From Atrichornis clamosus (Eukaryota > Chordata > Aves > Passeriformes > Menuridae): a stretch of DNA of 64,000 nt. Position 1 is the stretch's first letter. Each line of letters begins with the position of its first letter. The notes beneath the pieces are model-generated. The model had not been told where the DNA came from, searched no databases, and was given only the letters and a program-made list of their open reading frames with translations. The position numbers and the translations under genes were made by a program. This document shows, in pieces, positions 38,019 to 50,820 of this stretch. Location: NCBI GenBank assembly GCA_013400975.1, contig WBMZ01006342.1, positions 179,960 to 243,959 of the forward strand, given 5' to 3'.

Positions 38019-41000
38019 CCAACGGTTAGTTGCCTCTCCTCTCATGTGAGAGGAGAGGAAAGACGAAAGAAACGTCAGCCTCACTCTGCTGCTGAGTATT
38101 AGAGCGGTGTAAGTGCTCAGAACATCACAGATTCCCTCTCTGAAGGAGCCTCAGAGGCCCCCACACCCCGAGGCAGCACAGGCAACACAGAGAGGCTGCA
38201 TTCCTGTCACCTTGGCTGAATGTGTCCCAGTAGCAGGACTGAGGACAGCAGTGCCCAGCTGGGCACCAGGCCTCCACCCTGATCTCCTGCAGGGATGGCA
38301 AGACCCACCAGCAGCCAAGTTAAAGACACAATTTCATTCAGGAGAAGAAATACCTGAGCAAAAGACCAAGTGTTCTGCAAGGCTCCCTAGGGGAGCAAGG
38401 CACTTGAAGTCTGCAGCATCGCATTGCTCCGGACTGAAAAATCAGTGTCTGACCCAACTGCATTTTGAAGTGGAGCTCTGGTGTGCACTGGGGGCAAAGG
38501 AGAGCAAGCTGCTATACAGGCAACATTGTGCCCTTGCACTTGCTGTCAAAATTTAGTGTCTCTGTTTTTTTTACCAGCAAGATGAGGCATCTTCCCACCA
38601 AGCAGGAAGACAGGATGGTGGTCTCCAAAGATGATGAGCAACTTGTTGGGGTGCTGAGAGCTTGTCTGGCACAGGGGGTCCCACACAAGGCTGTTTGCTG
38701 CCTACCATAGCTGAAGACACGTGTAGGAAAGAAGCCACAGAGAGCACCAACAGTGTCTCACAGAAGCGCCTCGCAAAGCTCAGTCTGCAGTCACTCTGCA
38801 CATTTGGCATGGCGGTGGCAGGCTGGGACCAGCTGGATGCGTGGAAGGCTCATCCCCATAGCATCCAGCTCTGAGTCAAAGCATGACATTTTCTAGTAAA
38901 ATAAAAAGCAGCTGAGGCAGGCTGGCTGCAGTGATGAGCTGGCTTGAGCAGTTTGAATGTCCGTGGGTGTGGGTGCTGGCTGTACGGCGTGCTGGCTCTT
39001 CCTGTCTGCTTGCCTGTGTGGCTGGCAGCCTGCTGTGGAGGGAATGCCTGCCCACATCTCCCCAGCACGGTGCTGAGCTGGGGAGGCTGTCTTGCACAGC
39101 AGATAAAGGAAATTAAAAAGTAACAACGTGAAAAAAAAAAGAATAAAAGATCAAGTCACACCTATCCCCGTCCTGGGAACAGACCTGGGGGGCTGACCCT
39201 GGGGCCACTGCCTGCTGCAGCACCACAGCAGTGTTCGCACAAACATGCGGTGTGCGTGCAAAGGGGCAAAGACAGAGAAACACGTGTACTCCAGGTCATG
39301 TAGTCCTTCCAAGTGCAAAAAAAGCCATCTTTGCCAGTAAATACACCAACAGACTCCACCAACTAATGGCAAAGGATATATGCATTTGGATAAAATATGA
39401 AACAACCATCCCTGCTGTTGATGAAAACCTCTCAGCCCAGGTAGATACAGAAAAGTAGATCTCACCACATAGGAGCTGTTCACTAATTATTGACTGGTTT
39501 CTCTGAATTTTCCTTTTTTTCATGATTAATCATTTACCCAGTCATCCAAATTTCAAGTTCCTTTGTGCAGATTCTGCTGGCATGGAGTTTAAGTAGGAGA
39601 ACACTTAAGAAAACCAGCTGACACTGATTATTAGAAGTAATTATGAGAAAATTGCTCAGCATCTTTACAACATTCAAGACAACTCCTGCCACTGAATCAA
39701 ACTGGCCATGTGTGCCCTGATGGGAATGAGACAGTGGCACAATCTGCAACAGAAACCTTCCTGGACAATACAAAGCAGTTGGCACAGGGGGTCTGGATAA
39801 AAGCAATGCTTCAAAAGGTGTGTACTGAACGTGAAGCCTGTCCCTCATGGCATAAAGCTCCTAAGTATCCCCTTGCTGACACTTTTTGCCACAGATCTGA
39901 AAAGGGATAGGGAAATAATATAAAAACTTGGTCTTCTGAACTTAAGGTCTCCAAAAATTTCTCCCTCCCTTCCTCCTGGGATTTATTCTGTTGGCTATTG
40001 AATACTTTTTTTTGGTATGAGATTTTGGGGTGTGGAGTGGAGTTTCTTTTGAACTTTAACTTGGGGGAAAATATGTGTTCCAGAGGAAATGACATCAGAT
40101 GAAAATAAAGGATAATTACTTCCCTGACCCTGGGTGCAGAAAAGGCCAGGAGCAGGTCTTGGGCTTCTCAAGCAGTCCTGTCTACCTGTCCAAAGTGAGA
40201 AAGCAAAGGGCATGTACAGTGCTACCAAGTGGCTGGAGTATTTTGCATATATTGTATGTTCATTTGAATAGGAGCATGGTGAATTCACACTTCCCTGAAT
40301 CAGCTGGAGAGGAAAACAATGCTCTAAACCAAGCAAATACCAACCTGCTCTTCCCTCAGTGCTGCAGGGCTCACTCCCATGGCTTCACAGTCTGTCTGCA
40401 CTACAGCTGTGGCTGCCTTTCCAAGATGCTTCCCTGCCTGTGGGCAGGGCTGGATGGCAGGAAGTCACCTCGTGCCAGGCTGACATGAATACCAGCACTG
40501 TAACAGTTCAGCTGCCATTTCAGCTAATGCAGAGATGCCAACCAATGTCATTGCTTCACCTTTATGGTGAGTAATAGAAAGGACCTTGAGGTCTTTTCTG
40601 TTCCTTTCTCTCCCTTCTCTGCAGAAATAACTAGCAGAGCATGTGTCTGGCTGCCTGTCACCATTAACAAAAGTTTCTGCACACTCACATCCCCTTCCAT
40701 GGTGCACTAATCTACACTGCTCTTTCCCCAGGGAATAAACCCCTGCTCTGCAGCTAAGTCACCATGCCTAAATGCCTCCTTGACTTGGCTGAGGAGGTTC
40801 ATCACAGCACTACTCTTGATGGGTGGATCGCTGCTGTCTAAGGACATCCAGCCACCATTTTGGCTACCATAGAGAAGGGCTGGAGTGCAGCACGGCTGTG
40901 ACTACCTGCTGTAAGGCAGCCTGCAGCAACGTGCATATCAGCAGAAACAGGAGCAGGCCGGCGCTTGACTTTGCTCAGCACCAGTGGGGCGCGTTGTGCA

Positions 41001-41719
41001 GATACACAAATAAAGCGCCGGGAGTCGCTCAGGGATCTCAGCATCATCCAGCACTTCACTGTCGAGCCAGACACTTTCAGCAGCTCCATGATTTCTACCT
41101 GCTGCTGAGGGGAAGCTGGGAATGGAGGCACAGAGCTCAAGCTGGGCTGGGCATATGGCCGTTCCTCCTGAGGACAGGGTTGTACCCTTGTCTCTCCTCC
41201 AGCATGGCAGGGAGGAGGACTTCTGTACGAGGGAGAAGGCTACACCCAGCTTTTCTCCTCTGCAGCTCACTGCTTCCAATCACACCCTTGCTGGAGGCCA
41301 ACATCATGTTCCCCGCTGAGCACCATGAATCTGCAGGATTGAGGCCAATAATACTGTGGTTATTTGCAATAATGACACTGGGAAGGACAGAGGAAAAAAC
41401 ATCTAAAATAGATTAACAAAGTATGTATGTCTGGTCTGTACACAGCCTATGTCTGCTGTCTTGCATCAGTTAGTGGTGTGAACAATATGTTCCCCTCATA
41501 ATTCTGTCATTGTATCTAAATCCTGACCCCTAATTTCTTCTCCCTCCTTCCCCTCCATTACTGCACTCCCAGAGCAGGGAGGGGAAGCTCCCACATCTGT
41601 GGTTACTGTATGGTGCAGAAGAAAGTAACTCTTCAAACTTACAGTATCTTACAAATACCAAAATGTCAAGCATGTTTTGAGGCACTAATCAGGCTGTGGC
41701 ATCTCTCCACTGAGCAGGT

Positions 41720-41882
41720 CACTATTATTATTGCCATTTGACAAAGAGGAGGATATGAGGCAGGCAAAGTTAAACTTTGTTTTTCCCAAGATCACACCAG
41801 AAATTAAGTGGGGGAACCAGGGGAAATGCATGGATTTTATGGCTCCCAGTTCGGTGCTCTAGCCACACAGTCTACCTTTCCC
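41720..41882 (-). mobile_element. MIR-like tRNA-derived SINE
   Basis: Read on the minus strand, the segment follows the MIR consensus in order. First comes a tRNA-like head (gtggctagagcaccgaactg ggagcc), then cacttaatttctggtgtgat cttggg, then cctcctctttgtcaaatggc aataataatagt. The B box is decayed. MIR-type elements are ancient and shared by amniotes, so this copy predates the avian lineage. It lies in the RGS6 intron between 36343 and 44136. Confidence 0.8.
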
Positions 41883-43317
41883 TTTTTCCTGCCCTCTCAG
41901 TTTGCTGTAAGCCAGTGCCAGAGGGCAAAAGATCCCAAATAACATAAACTTATCCACAAAACATTAATGTGTGAATGTGAAGCCATAGTTCATTTGCTTA
42001 TTGCAAGCAACTCTTTTACCCCACATCCATCATGCTGTGCTTCTGACTGAACTTATTTTCAGTAATGAAAGTAAGCTATGTCATGTCAGTGTGGTGTGGT
42101 ATACAGGCAATGTGAAGATAATGACTTTGGGGAAAGACATGCCTCAGAGAGATGCACTCATCACAACTTAAAGAACTGCACTGAATTTCTATTCACATCA
42201 GTGAATCCAGGACTTTGTTTGCAGGCTGTAAACCAAATCCTCATCCATGCAGGCTCTGATATGCCACTGTATTCCTCTATTCCTTCCCTCTGCTTTCCAG
42301 CTATTTAGAGGAATTTTAAAAAGATGCCTCTCAAAGCCGCACCAAAGGTCCTAAAGATGGGACCGTGTAGCTCAGCATACAGAAACATCATGTTCTTTCT
42401 GTCAGCATCTCTGTACCTACACTGTTTCCAAAACATTCACTTGCCCAACACAACGCAATGTGGATGCAAAGAGCTTTACAGACTCTGAAGTAACACCAGC
42501 TCCCCTCCTGCATAATGTGAAGCTGGTGAACAGCACATCTGCACAGATCTACTCCTGCCTTTTTGTGTTTGGAATGTATACTCATGCACCCACAGCTCTT
42601 TCTAAAAGAAACTTGATTCTTACTTTCACGGCTGCGTTAACATGACACCAAAACCTGCTCCTGCGGCAGTTTGGGGGTGGATGAAGATGTCATCCTGACA
42701 CATCCAGGGCTTGATCTGACAGCAAACAAGGATTGCAAAAAAATAAACATTTGGTTTGAACAGGCTCGGCTGGGAGGACAAAACTCTCCTGGCTTTCAAG
42801 CAAATGAACCCTCATGTGTTCAATAGAGACTTGAGGGTGGGGGGGACCATAAGCTGCTGGGGGTAAGAAGATGGCAGAGGTTTTTATGGTTTATACCATC
42901 AGAAGGCTTTGCCTTACAACTCCTTCTTTCCCCCAGCCTCTGAACTAAGTCAGGTCTAACCCTTCTAAATTTAAGCAGCACTGGTTTATGCTGTCACAGA
43001 CCAGACATTTTGAAACAGAAGGCTGACTGCTGCCCTCCACTATCTTCCCCTAATCCACCTGCCAGTAGTCTCAGGCACAGCACAGAGAGGGGCTTGTCTC
43101 CTTTTGTCACCATATGCATGCTTTTAGGGCACACAATGACAATCAGGACAAAAATACCACCGGGATTTCATTGTATTGTGCCGATGCAATGTAATTTGGC
43201 AGCACACAGAGAATGCAGCAGAAAAACAGCGGGGAAGATGGTGATGGGAAACCACACGCTCAGGCTGCAGGAGTCAGGAGTCAGTTTATGTACAATCCTG
43301 GGAGCCAAATGTAAGTG

Positions 43318-43366
43318 GGACATACACATGTACATGGCATGCACATGCACACAGACACACACATAG
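43318..43366 (+). repeat. CA-rich simple sequence
   Basis: Imperfect CA/ACATG repeats (ggacatacacatgtacatgg, then catgcacatgcacacagaca cacacata). Short, with no element boundary. Confidence 0.6.
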
Positions 43367-44136
43367 ATCTACGTGAATTAGTCAAGAATTGCAGGAAGCA
43401 TTTGAGCACAGCCACAAATGCAGAGATCAGTAGCTTATTTCCTACATCCCTTAGAAAGATGGCACTCGGGGACAGGAGTTGTAACTCTACAAAACCACTC
43501 CTTTGCTACCCTGAGTGCTGGAAGAACTCATGCAGATATCATAAAGGCTAAGAAGAGCTCAGACCCAGATTTCCCATGAGACAATGTGGCTGAAATGCTT
43601 GTTTACAACATGCATTGCAATTATTTCCTGTCTCCAAGGAAAAGAAAACATCTCTGGGGAGGCAAAAGCAAGGGAAAGGTGTATGGGAATCACTGCAGGG
43701 GGATCTATAGGTAAGGCATCCAAAGGAGATATCACACAGTGAGACTAGGGAGGTGAAAACCTTAATAGGTGAATTTTGTACCAGTAATGGATAGATTGAT
43801 GGGTTCTGCTTCTCATACCACACACCATCTTTGCCATAAGAAAGAGGCAATACAACTTGAATTGCCTGCACTGAGTTTGGGACACAACTATGCAAGACAA
43901 ACACCCTTCCATATTATTTTTACCTTGGGTCAACACATTTTCCCCAAAACTCACACTGAGACTATGCACATGGATGCCATCCCCTGTGCCCCCAGTGAAG
44001 AAGACAGAAGTGCTCATTCCCTTCTTAAAGGAAAAAAAAAAAAGGAAACAGTATTTTCACTTTCACACTAGCAGCAAGCAGCAGTCGAGAATCAAGAGGT
44101 GCTAAGAGATGCAAGCATGTCCTTTCCAACAGATAC

Positions 44137-44226
44137 CTTCTTCTTCGCCAGCAGTAAGTCCTGGTAAGCATTCGAACGGAGGAAGCGCGCGTAGCTGTCA
44201 CTCTTCATCAGCTTGTAAATGTGCTC
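44137..44226 (-). CDS. RGS6: RGS6 exon: end of RGS domain
   Basis: A 90-nt exon, phase 0 at both ends, encoding 30 residues from [15 protein letters not shown] to [11 protein letters not shown]. It supplies the last helices of the RGS box. The Asp and Arg in SDSYARF correspond to RGS-box residues that contact the Galpha switch regions in the RGS4 complex. The acceptor has a good pyrimidine tract ending CCGTCCCACAG and the donor is AAG|GTATCT. The CpG-rich stretch CTACGCGCGCTTCC codes for SYARF and stands out from the AT-rich intron. Upstream is a 15.7-kb intron and downstream a 7.8-kb intron. If the donor were ignored, translation would run 14 residues into the intron before a stop. Confidence 0.96.
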
Positions 44227-44364
44227 CTGTGGGACGGGGGGAAATGAGAGACAGAGAATTCTTATCAAACCTCATTTAGACATCACAGGGATTTAAAACA
44301 CAGCGAATTGGAAGGAAGAGAGACTAACCAAAGTTCTAATTAAGTCTGCTATTATTGATTAACT

Positions 44365-44475
44365 GTGTTGTGGTAGTGTACAGGAGGTCCATCCCGGGGC
44401 AGGACCCTGCTGTGCCTCGGGCTGTATGAACACAAAACAGAGATGGCCCTCACCCCAAAGGCTGGCACACATTAT
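44365..44475 (+). mobile_element. Old amniote interspersed repeat fragment
   Basis: The segment tgttgtggtagtgtacagga ggtcc ... gggcaggaccctgctgtgcc tcgggctgtatgaacacaaa acagagatggccctcacccc aaagg resembles a repeat common in turtles and crocodilians (gcgctgtacaaacacataac ... agacagtccctgccccaaag agctt). I cannot name the family with certainty. It lies about 140 bases from the RGS6 90-nt exon. Confidence 0.55.
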
Positions 44476-47400
44476 TTGGTAATCAGGGTTATTCTGCAAA
44501 GATTGCAACTCTCTGAAGTACTCAGATTATAAGGAAGTGCCTTGCCTGGAAAGAAGAAATAAATACGAGAAATTGTCCCATAGATTAGATTTAATTTTAC
44601 TACTCAAAGATACTTGAGCAATCACTCAGCACTCCTCTCCTGTTCACGGAGGGGAACTGATACTTGGACACATTTCATCTCCACTTAACACACGCACTTA
44701 GGCAAGCCAACATATTAATGTCCTGCAAAAGCCCACCATGGTCTGGTGACTATGCAGGGAAGTTATATGAGTAGCTCAGATGTGGATAGCTACATCATAT
44801 ATATAAAGTTACATTGGATGAGTCTCTCTCAGGGTCCTTCTTCTCCTAAGTCAAACTACTGCTACCAGTTTGCTCTGAGAGCACTTACTATGTGTATCTT
44901 CAAACTTACAAAGTGGTATTCCATTGCAGCAGAAGTTAATACATACCCTTTTCTAATTTCCTTGCTTAGTGTTACTTTCCTGCTGAGAATCCCTTAACAC
45001 AGGCAGCTCTTCTCCTAGTTATCCCTAGATTCATAAAAGATATTATCCCAAACACCAAGAAAATAAAATCAAAATACTTGGACCAAATAAGGACTGAAAA
45101 CACACTAAAGGAACTCAAGAGAAAAACAGGCACCTTGGACCTTTTCCTTAGACTTTGCCCAAGGAAGCACTTTTACAGAGTTAATGAGCAGTTTTATCTA
45201 CACTGAATTATACAACATGAAATACTCTCTCCTGCCCTAAAGCCATTTTACATGAAACTTTAGAAGAGCCAAACCAGACAGAAGTCGCATAGCTTATTTC
45301 AGTGTGTGAACAAGCCAAGCAGAATTCCCTTATCTTCACCATCATGGGTAATTAGCAATGACCTGTCTATACACAGAAGAACTGCTTAATTCAGCTTTCT
45401 TGCACTATTTGGTGTAGTCCTAAGAGGGCTATAGCTACCACTGGTTTTCCTGCGACACAGCATAAATGTATCCTTTCAGCTACATTCTGGTGTGGAACAA
45501 TTTTTACTGGTGATATCCATACTTTTAGTCTTGACAGATCCTCATTTGTGCAGCACTATCTATCTGAAAGACAACACAAGATTTTGCAATAGAAATGCTC
45601 ATGTAAAGCCATTTAGAAACTGTCACCCTTCTTGCTTCAGAAAAAACACGTGAGGGCACAGTTTCATACTGCTCATGTACAGCATTGGCATGAGATTTCA
45701 CATCCAGCTGTGGGATATTTGTTCTATTTATTCAGGACAGAATGAGCCATGTATGCCCTAAGACAAGCAGAGGGAAAATAATCCACATCATGGATAGGGA
45801 CGTCAAAAGGTTTCTATTATCTTGTGTGAATAAGGATTTTCAACATCAGTTCTCTCTTAAATACTTCAACTAGCAGAAGCTCAGGACTGAGTTGATTCAA
45901 ATCCAACCATACCACAACCAGTTCACCTGTACTGCTGCCTCTTAAGGTTTCCCAGAAGATTCAATGGCCTCCTAATGCATTCTTTATAACTGCCTGGGAA
46001 ACAAATCCACCTAATTATGTGCTTTTCCAGGACCATGAGGAGACTGATGCGTAAGTGGGGCAGCCACCCTTGTAGCCCATCGCCAGTAAAGGGCCTGAGG
46101 GGTCTCCAGACCCTTCTTCCTCTTAGTGGTGCTCACTACAGCAGCCAGCACATGCAGGGTGCTGGTGGGGGGTGGTGCTGAGGTGGGCAGGAAGGTGTTG
46201 TGGCTGATGCAGTGTGGTGGGTGACAGGGATTTTTATATTAATGCTTTGCTGGATGCAATTAATTTTTTTACTGTCTTTGGACTCCAAATGGTTTCTTTA
46301 CTCATGGTCAGAACAAGAGGGTCTGGTCTGAAACACCATAGCAACATTTTTGGAAAATAACATCCAATTTTCATTGCCACAGAGACAGAGGCAAACGAGA
46401 ACACATGAAGCTGGCAATACTACCCGCCTGCATGCCAGTGACAACTATCATTCTTTCTCATGTCAAGATTACTTCATGTATTTGACCTTAAAATAGTATA
46501 AACTCAATACCTGGTGGTGAGAAGGGGAAAAAATTGCTTCAATCCTGAGATGAAATAAACCACAAGCTGATTTCTAACTGAAGCCCTTCCCTGAAATAGA
46601 ACTATTGCACAGTCACAGCCCTGCTGTCACTGCAGTTAGCTAATTGGTATGAAGCATTTTCTCTGCTTTTCACATCTTGGAATCACTAAACAGCAACACC
46701 GCTACCTTTCAGCTGTTCACCAAAGATATAATCAAACAGGGAATAACTCTTCCTAGGCTTTGAATGCTAATGAAGAAAGAAGGTTGGGCATAGGAAAAGG
46801 AGGGGCATAGCTTCAGAAGCAAACTTCTTAATTGTAAGAATTCAAAGGGCTTGCTTTGAAGAAGCTCTGGACTGGAGGCATGAATGATACACTGATCATT
46901 TACTTTACAACACTGCATTTCTGAAGCATCTAGCAGAAGATTGAGCCAGTTGCTCAGCTCAGCAAAGACTGCCTTCCAATTTGCAACAATACAGGACAGC
47001 ATACAATGCTGCAGCCAAAATCCCCACTGAGACTGCACCATGAAGATTTCTGCTAAAATTGTGGCTGCAGTGTGCGTTCAGCCCACTTACACAACCAATC
47101 TAGCTGCAGGACGGGAAATGCCAGTGGCTGGGACATTTATTTTGATCTTTAGCCTACTCTGTTCTTTGCCACCAAGCTATTTTCTGTTATGCTTTCTAGA
47201 ATCTGCAACTTTCCAGGGGGAACCTACAGCTAGCATTTAGCAGCTCCTCTTTTCATAAATATATTGAAAGCTACTGGAGGTCCAGCAACTGACCATATTC
47301 TTCTGTGGAAGCCTGAGCAGCAGGCAGAGGTGTGGGCTTGGATTTAGTTGCTCTGTACAACTTGTGCAAATTGGCTTGTCCTTCTCTGTCATGGATTTTT

Positions 47401-49649
47401 AGCTCACTTTGGATCATTGCAACCCACTGGTCTCTCACTTCTTATTTTACTGAGCAGCTGCTTTTGTTCCCCCTCTTTATCACATGGTGGAAAGGAAGGA
47501 TACCCACATTAAAAACTGAAATCTCCCAGTGCAATGCACTTGATAAAACATTCACAACCTCCCTGACATACCTGACTCTGCTGGCAAGAAATTTGAGCCT
47601 TTCCATCATTATACTGAGATAATAATCCATTTTGTTAAGTTGTTTATTACAGTATAATGAGCTCACTATTGCTGGTTCCCTGAACACAAAAAGTAAATGC
47701 ACTACCTGTGTAATTTTTAACAATGCAGCTGCAGCTCTGGACATTACAATCTCTTGCACTGTAAGCAGTCTGGCCAGAATTATCACTGCAACACTTCTTT
47801 ACAAGTGCCATGGGAAGTTTCTGTGCCCCATCTGCACAAGAGCAGGTGAAACACTTCATCTGTGCAGTGTAGCCTCTCCCAGCCATTGCTGTGTACCACT
47901 TCCCAAGTCTGGCTCAGTCTCGCAGCTCCCTGCCCTTGCCTTAAGACAGCAATCCTTTAGGGAGTTACATTGTCAAACCAAGGATTTGAAACAATCATCT
48001 AACAAAACTGCCCAAGTGATCTATTAAACCATTAAACAAGGTAGCTTATAAAGCTAGATAAAAGGCCCGGAAAAAAGGTCTTTCAAGATTTGGCCAGCAG
48101 TTGACAGGCATCACTTGTCCCACTGGTCTCCCCTGCAGCCTTGCCAGCTCGTTCTGAGCACCAAGCTGCCATCTCAGGCCACTGCAGCGGCAGCTGCAAG
48201 TGGAGACAGGGACACACTTGACATGTGTGAGGGAGCCCTGGCAAGCTGGCTTTTTGAGCTGACCAGTCACTCAGTCCTTCACACAGCATGCTGTTGATGA
48301 GTGCTGGCTGTACTGATGCCCTGTGAAGACGGATGCACATTTGGAAATGTCACTCTAACATGGAGGGCGACACAAGAACTTGCTTTTCTAAGTGCAGTGG
48401 ACTTCATCTCCAGGAAGCAAACAATTCCCTTACAAGACTCCTGCAAGAAATACAGGTTTGCTGTCACACATCCTCTTGACTATTGTTTTCTGGTTCCTGA
48501 ACCAAGGCAATAGAGGCAATGGGCTCTGCTTGCACCTTATTATGAGAGAAAGGCAGACCCCCTTTCATGTTTTATGCACCTGAGTCACGTCTCCTCCATG
48601 GTGGGAAGATATATGCAGTGGTTCTGGGAGCTTGTCCAGCTTCACTGAGCATTTTCTCTGTACCTACTTGTCTGTCATGACAGTTACACTTGAGACAGCA
48701 TAACCATTCCACTTGCCATTACCGTTGCATGATATAAAGGAGAACAAACAGTACACTTTAAAGGGGGAAATGTTGTCCCTTCTAGAAAAAAAGGAACCAG
48801 CGAGCAAAATAACAAAAAAATTCTTTTCTACAATTATGTGAAACCAACAGGAAATCCCACCTGTGACAGCTGACAGCTTATGTGCAGGGAAATAAACCCT
48901 GATAAGGTTCAGCATCTCTTGGCTACTTTCCTTCCACAAGCTTTACCTTCAGAGGGAGATGAAGGACAGGCTTTGTAAATTTTTCCTGACAAGAGGGGAA
49001 AGAGGAAGGAAAAAATAAAGAAAGTTTGCAATCCAGACGGGAACGTGGGAGGTGGCTGAGATAGCAGAAACCATCTCAAAACTGCACCTGCTTCAAATCG
49101 ATGTGCTGCAATGTGATCTCAGGTCTCCTCCCTCGCAGTCAAAGCACAATGACCCTGAGGAGGGCATGGCTGCCAGATAAGCAGGACCTTGGGAACACTC
49201 AAGAAAAATGTGGGAAAAAACCTGAATGATAAAAAAATAGTTAACATCTGACTCATCCAAAGCACCTGGTAGGTCCCAGGAATTATGTTCTCTGTTAAGA
49301 ACATTTCTTTTTAGCAGAAAAACCTTGGTTCTTTCCTCTGAGTTGGGTGTATGAGACAAGAGGAGAATTGGTGGTTAAACATCCATTCCTAATCCCACCT
49401 GTATTTTACCCACAGTGCCATTTTGTAACAGGCTTGGGATTTTTTGGGAGTTGTGAAGGCCAAGCACAATGTTCTCATGAACTCTGTATGCCAGTTAGAT
49501 TCCAGAAAGCCCTTATATTTGAACTTGCTGATAGAAGTTCTTCCCTGCTTGTGCCTAAACACAACTGCAAACTTTAGATGATGAGGGGGAATAGTGGAAA
49601 TGGCAAATTCTTTGCTCACTTCAAGCACGGGCTTCCCATTTAGCACATT

Positions 49650-50106
49650 TATGGAATATATCATCTTGAGTACCATCACACAGCAAGTACAAAACAACCA
49701 AGGGATCAGGCACAGCCAGCACGGGTATAGGAAAAGTAGGTCCTGCCTGACCAACCTGATCTCCTTTTATAACCAGGTGACCCATCTGGTGCATGAGGAA
49801 AAGGCTATGGATTTATTCTACCTGGACTTCAGCAAGGACTTCAGGACTGTCTTCCATGGCATTCTCCTGGAGAAGCTGGCAGCCCACAGCTTGAAGAGGT
49901 GCACTCTTTGTTGGGTTAAAAACTCTGGATGGGTGGGCCCAGAAAGTGGTGATGAATGGAGTTACATCCAGCTGGGGGACGGTCACCAGTGGTGTCCACC
50001 AGGGCTCAGTATACTATTGGGATCAGCCCTGTTTAATGTCTTAATCAATGATTTGGACGAGCGGATTGAGTGGACCATCAGTCAGTTCACAGATGACACC
50101 ACGTAA
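49650..50106 (+). pseudogene. CR1 reverse transcriptase remnant with FTDD
   Basis: An open frame through the palm part of a CR1 reverse transcriptase, from HSQHGYRKSRSCLTNL to ISQFTDDTT. The motif YLDFSKAFDTV is altered to YLDFSKDFRTV and the catalytic FADD to FTDD. The frame ends at a stop (50104-50106) right after the motif. It is a decayed copy with no cellular role inferred. Confidence 0.85.
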
Positions 50107-50820
50107 GGTGGGAGTGTTGATCTGCTGGAGGGCAGGAAGGCTCTGCAGAGGGATCTGGACAGGCTGGATCAATGGGTCGAGGCCAACTGTAAGAGGTTCA
50201 GTAAGGTGAAGTACCAGATCCTGCACTTGCTGGCATCCTGGCCTGTATCAGCAATAGTGTGGCCAGCAGGACCAGGGCAGCGATCATTTCCCCATACTCA
50301 GCACTGGTAAGGCCACACCTCAAGTTTTGAGCTCCTCACTACAGGAAAGACATTGAGGTGCTGGTGTATGTACAGAGAAGGACAATGAAACTGGTGAAGG
50401 GTCTAGAAAGTCATTCACATGAGGAGCGGCTGAGGGAGCTGGGGTTGTTTAACCAGGAGAAAAGGAGGCTCAGGGGTGACCTTATCACTCTCTACAACTC
50501 CCTGAAAGGAGGTTGTAGCCAGGTGGGTTGTCAACCTCTTCTTCAAGGCAGCCAGAGACAGAACAAGAGGAATAACCTCAAGTTGCACCAGAGGAGGTTC
50601 AGGTTGGACAACAGGGAGAATTTTTTCACCGAAAGGGTGGTTAATCAATGGAATAGGTTGCCCAGGGAAACAGTGGAGTCACCATCCCTGGAAATGTTCA
50701 AGAAATGAATGGAGGTGGCACTTAGTGCTATGATTTAGTTGACAGGGTAGTGTTTGGTCAAAGGTTGGACTTGATGACCTTGGAGGTCTTTTCCAACCTT
50801 AATGATTCTATTCTATGATT
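49650..50820 (+). mobile_element. CR1 LINE fragment with internal deletion
   Basis: CR1 fragment in the long RGS6 intron, from inside ORF2 to a complete 3' end (ggtcttttccaaccttaatg, then attctattctatgatt). The coding piece at 49594-50106 includes the reverse-transcriptase signatures FYLDFSKDFRTVFHG and NVLINDLDERIEW. The catalytic FADD is changed to FTDD, so it is inactive. A second open piece, 50358-50708, is the C-terminal region ([18 protein letters not shown]). At about 50231 the sequence jumps from 'ctgcacttg' to 'catcctggcc', skipping roughly 140 bases normally present. Confidence 0.94.

Larger units (their letters stand above)
36343..44136 (-). other. RGS6: RGS6 intron between RGS-domain end and C-terminal cassette
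   Basis: A 7.8-kb intron (GTATCT...TTGTTAAG). It contains a two-copy 32/33-bp tandem repeat at 37954-38018, a MIR-like SINE at 41720-41882, a CA-rich simple stretch at about 43318-43366 and the window's longest open frame (40823-41416, plus strand, not credible as a gene). No other coding signal was recognised. Confidence 0.9.

Noticed and set aside
38113..38556. 147-codon plus-strand frame
   Set aside because: Composition is ordinary for a GC-richer intron patch; no domain or upstream signals.
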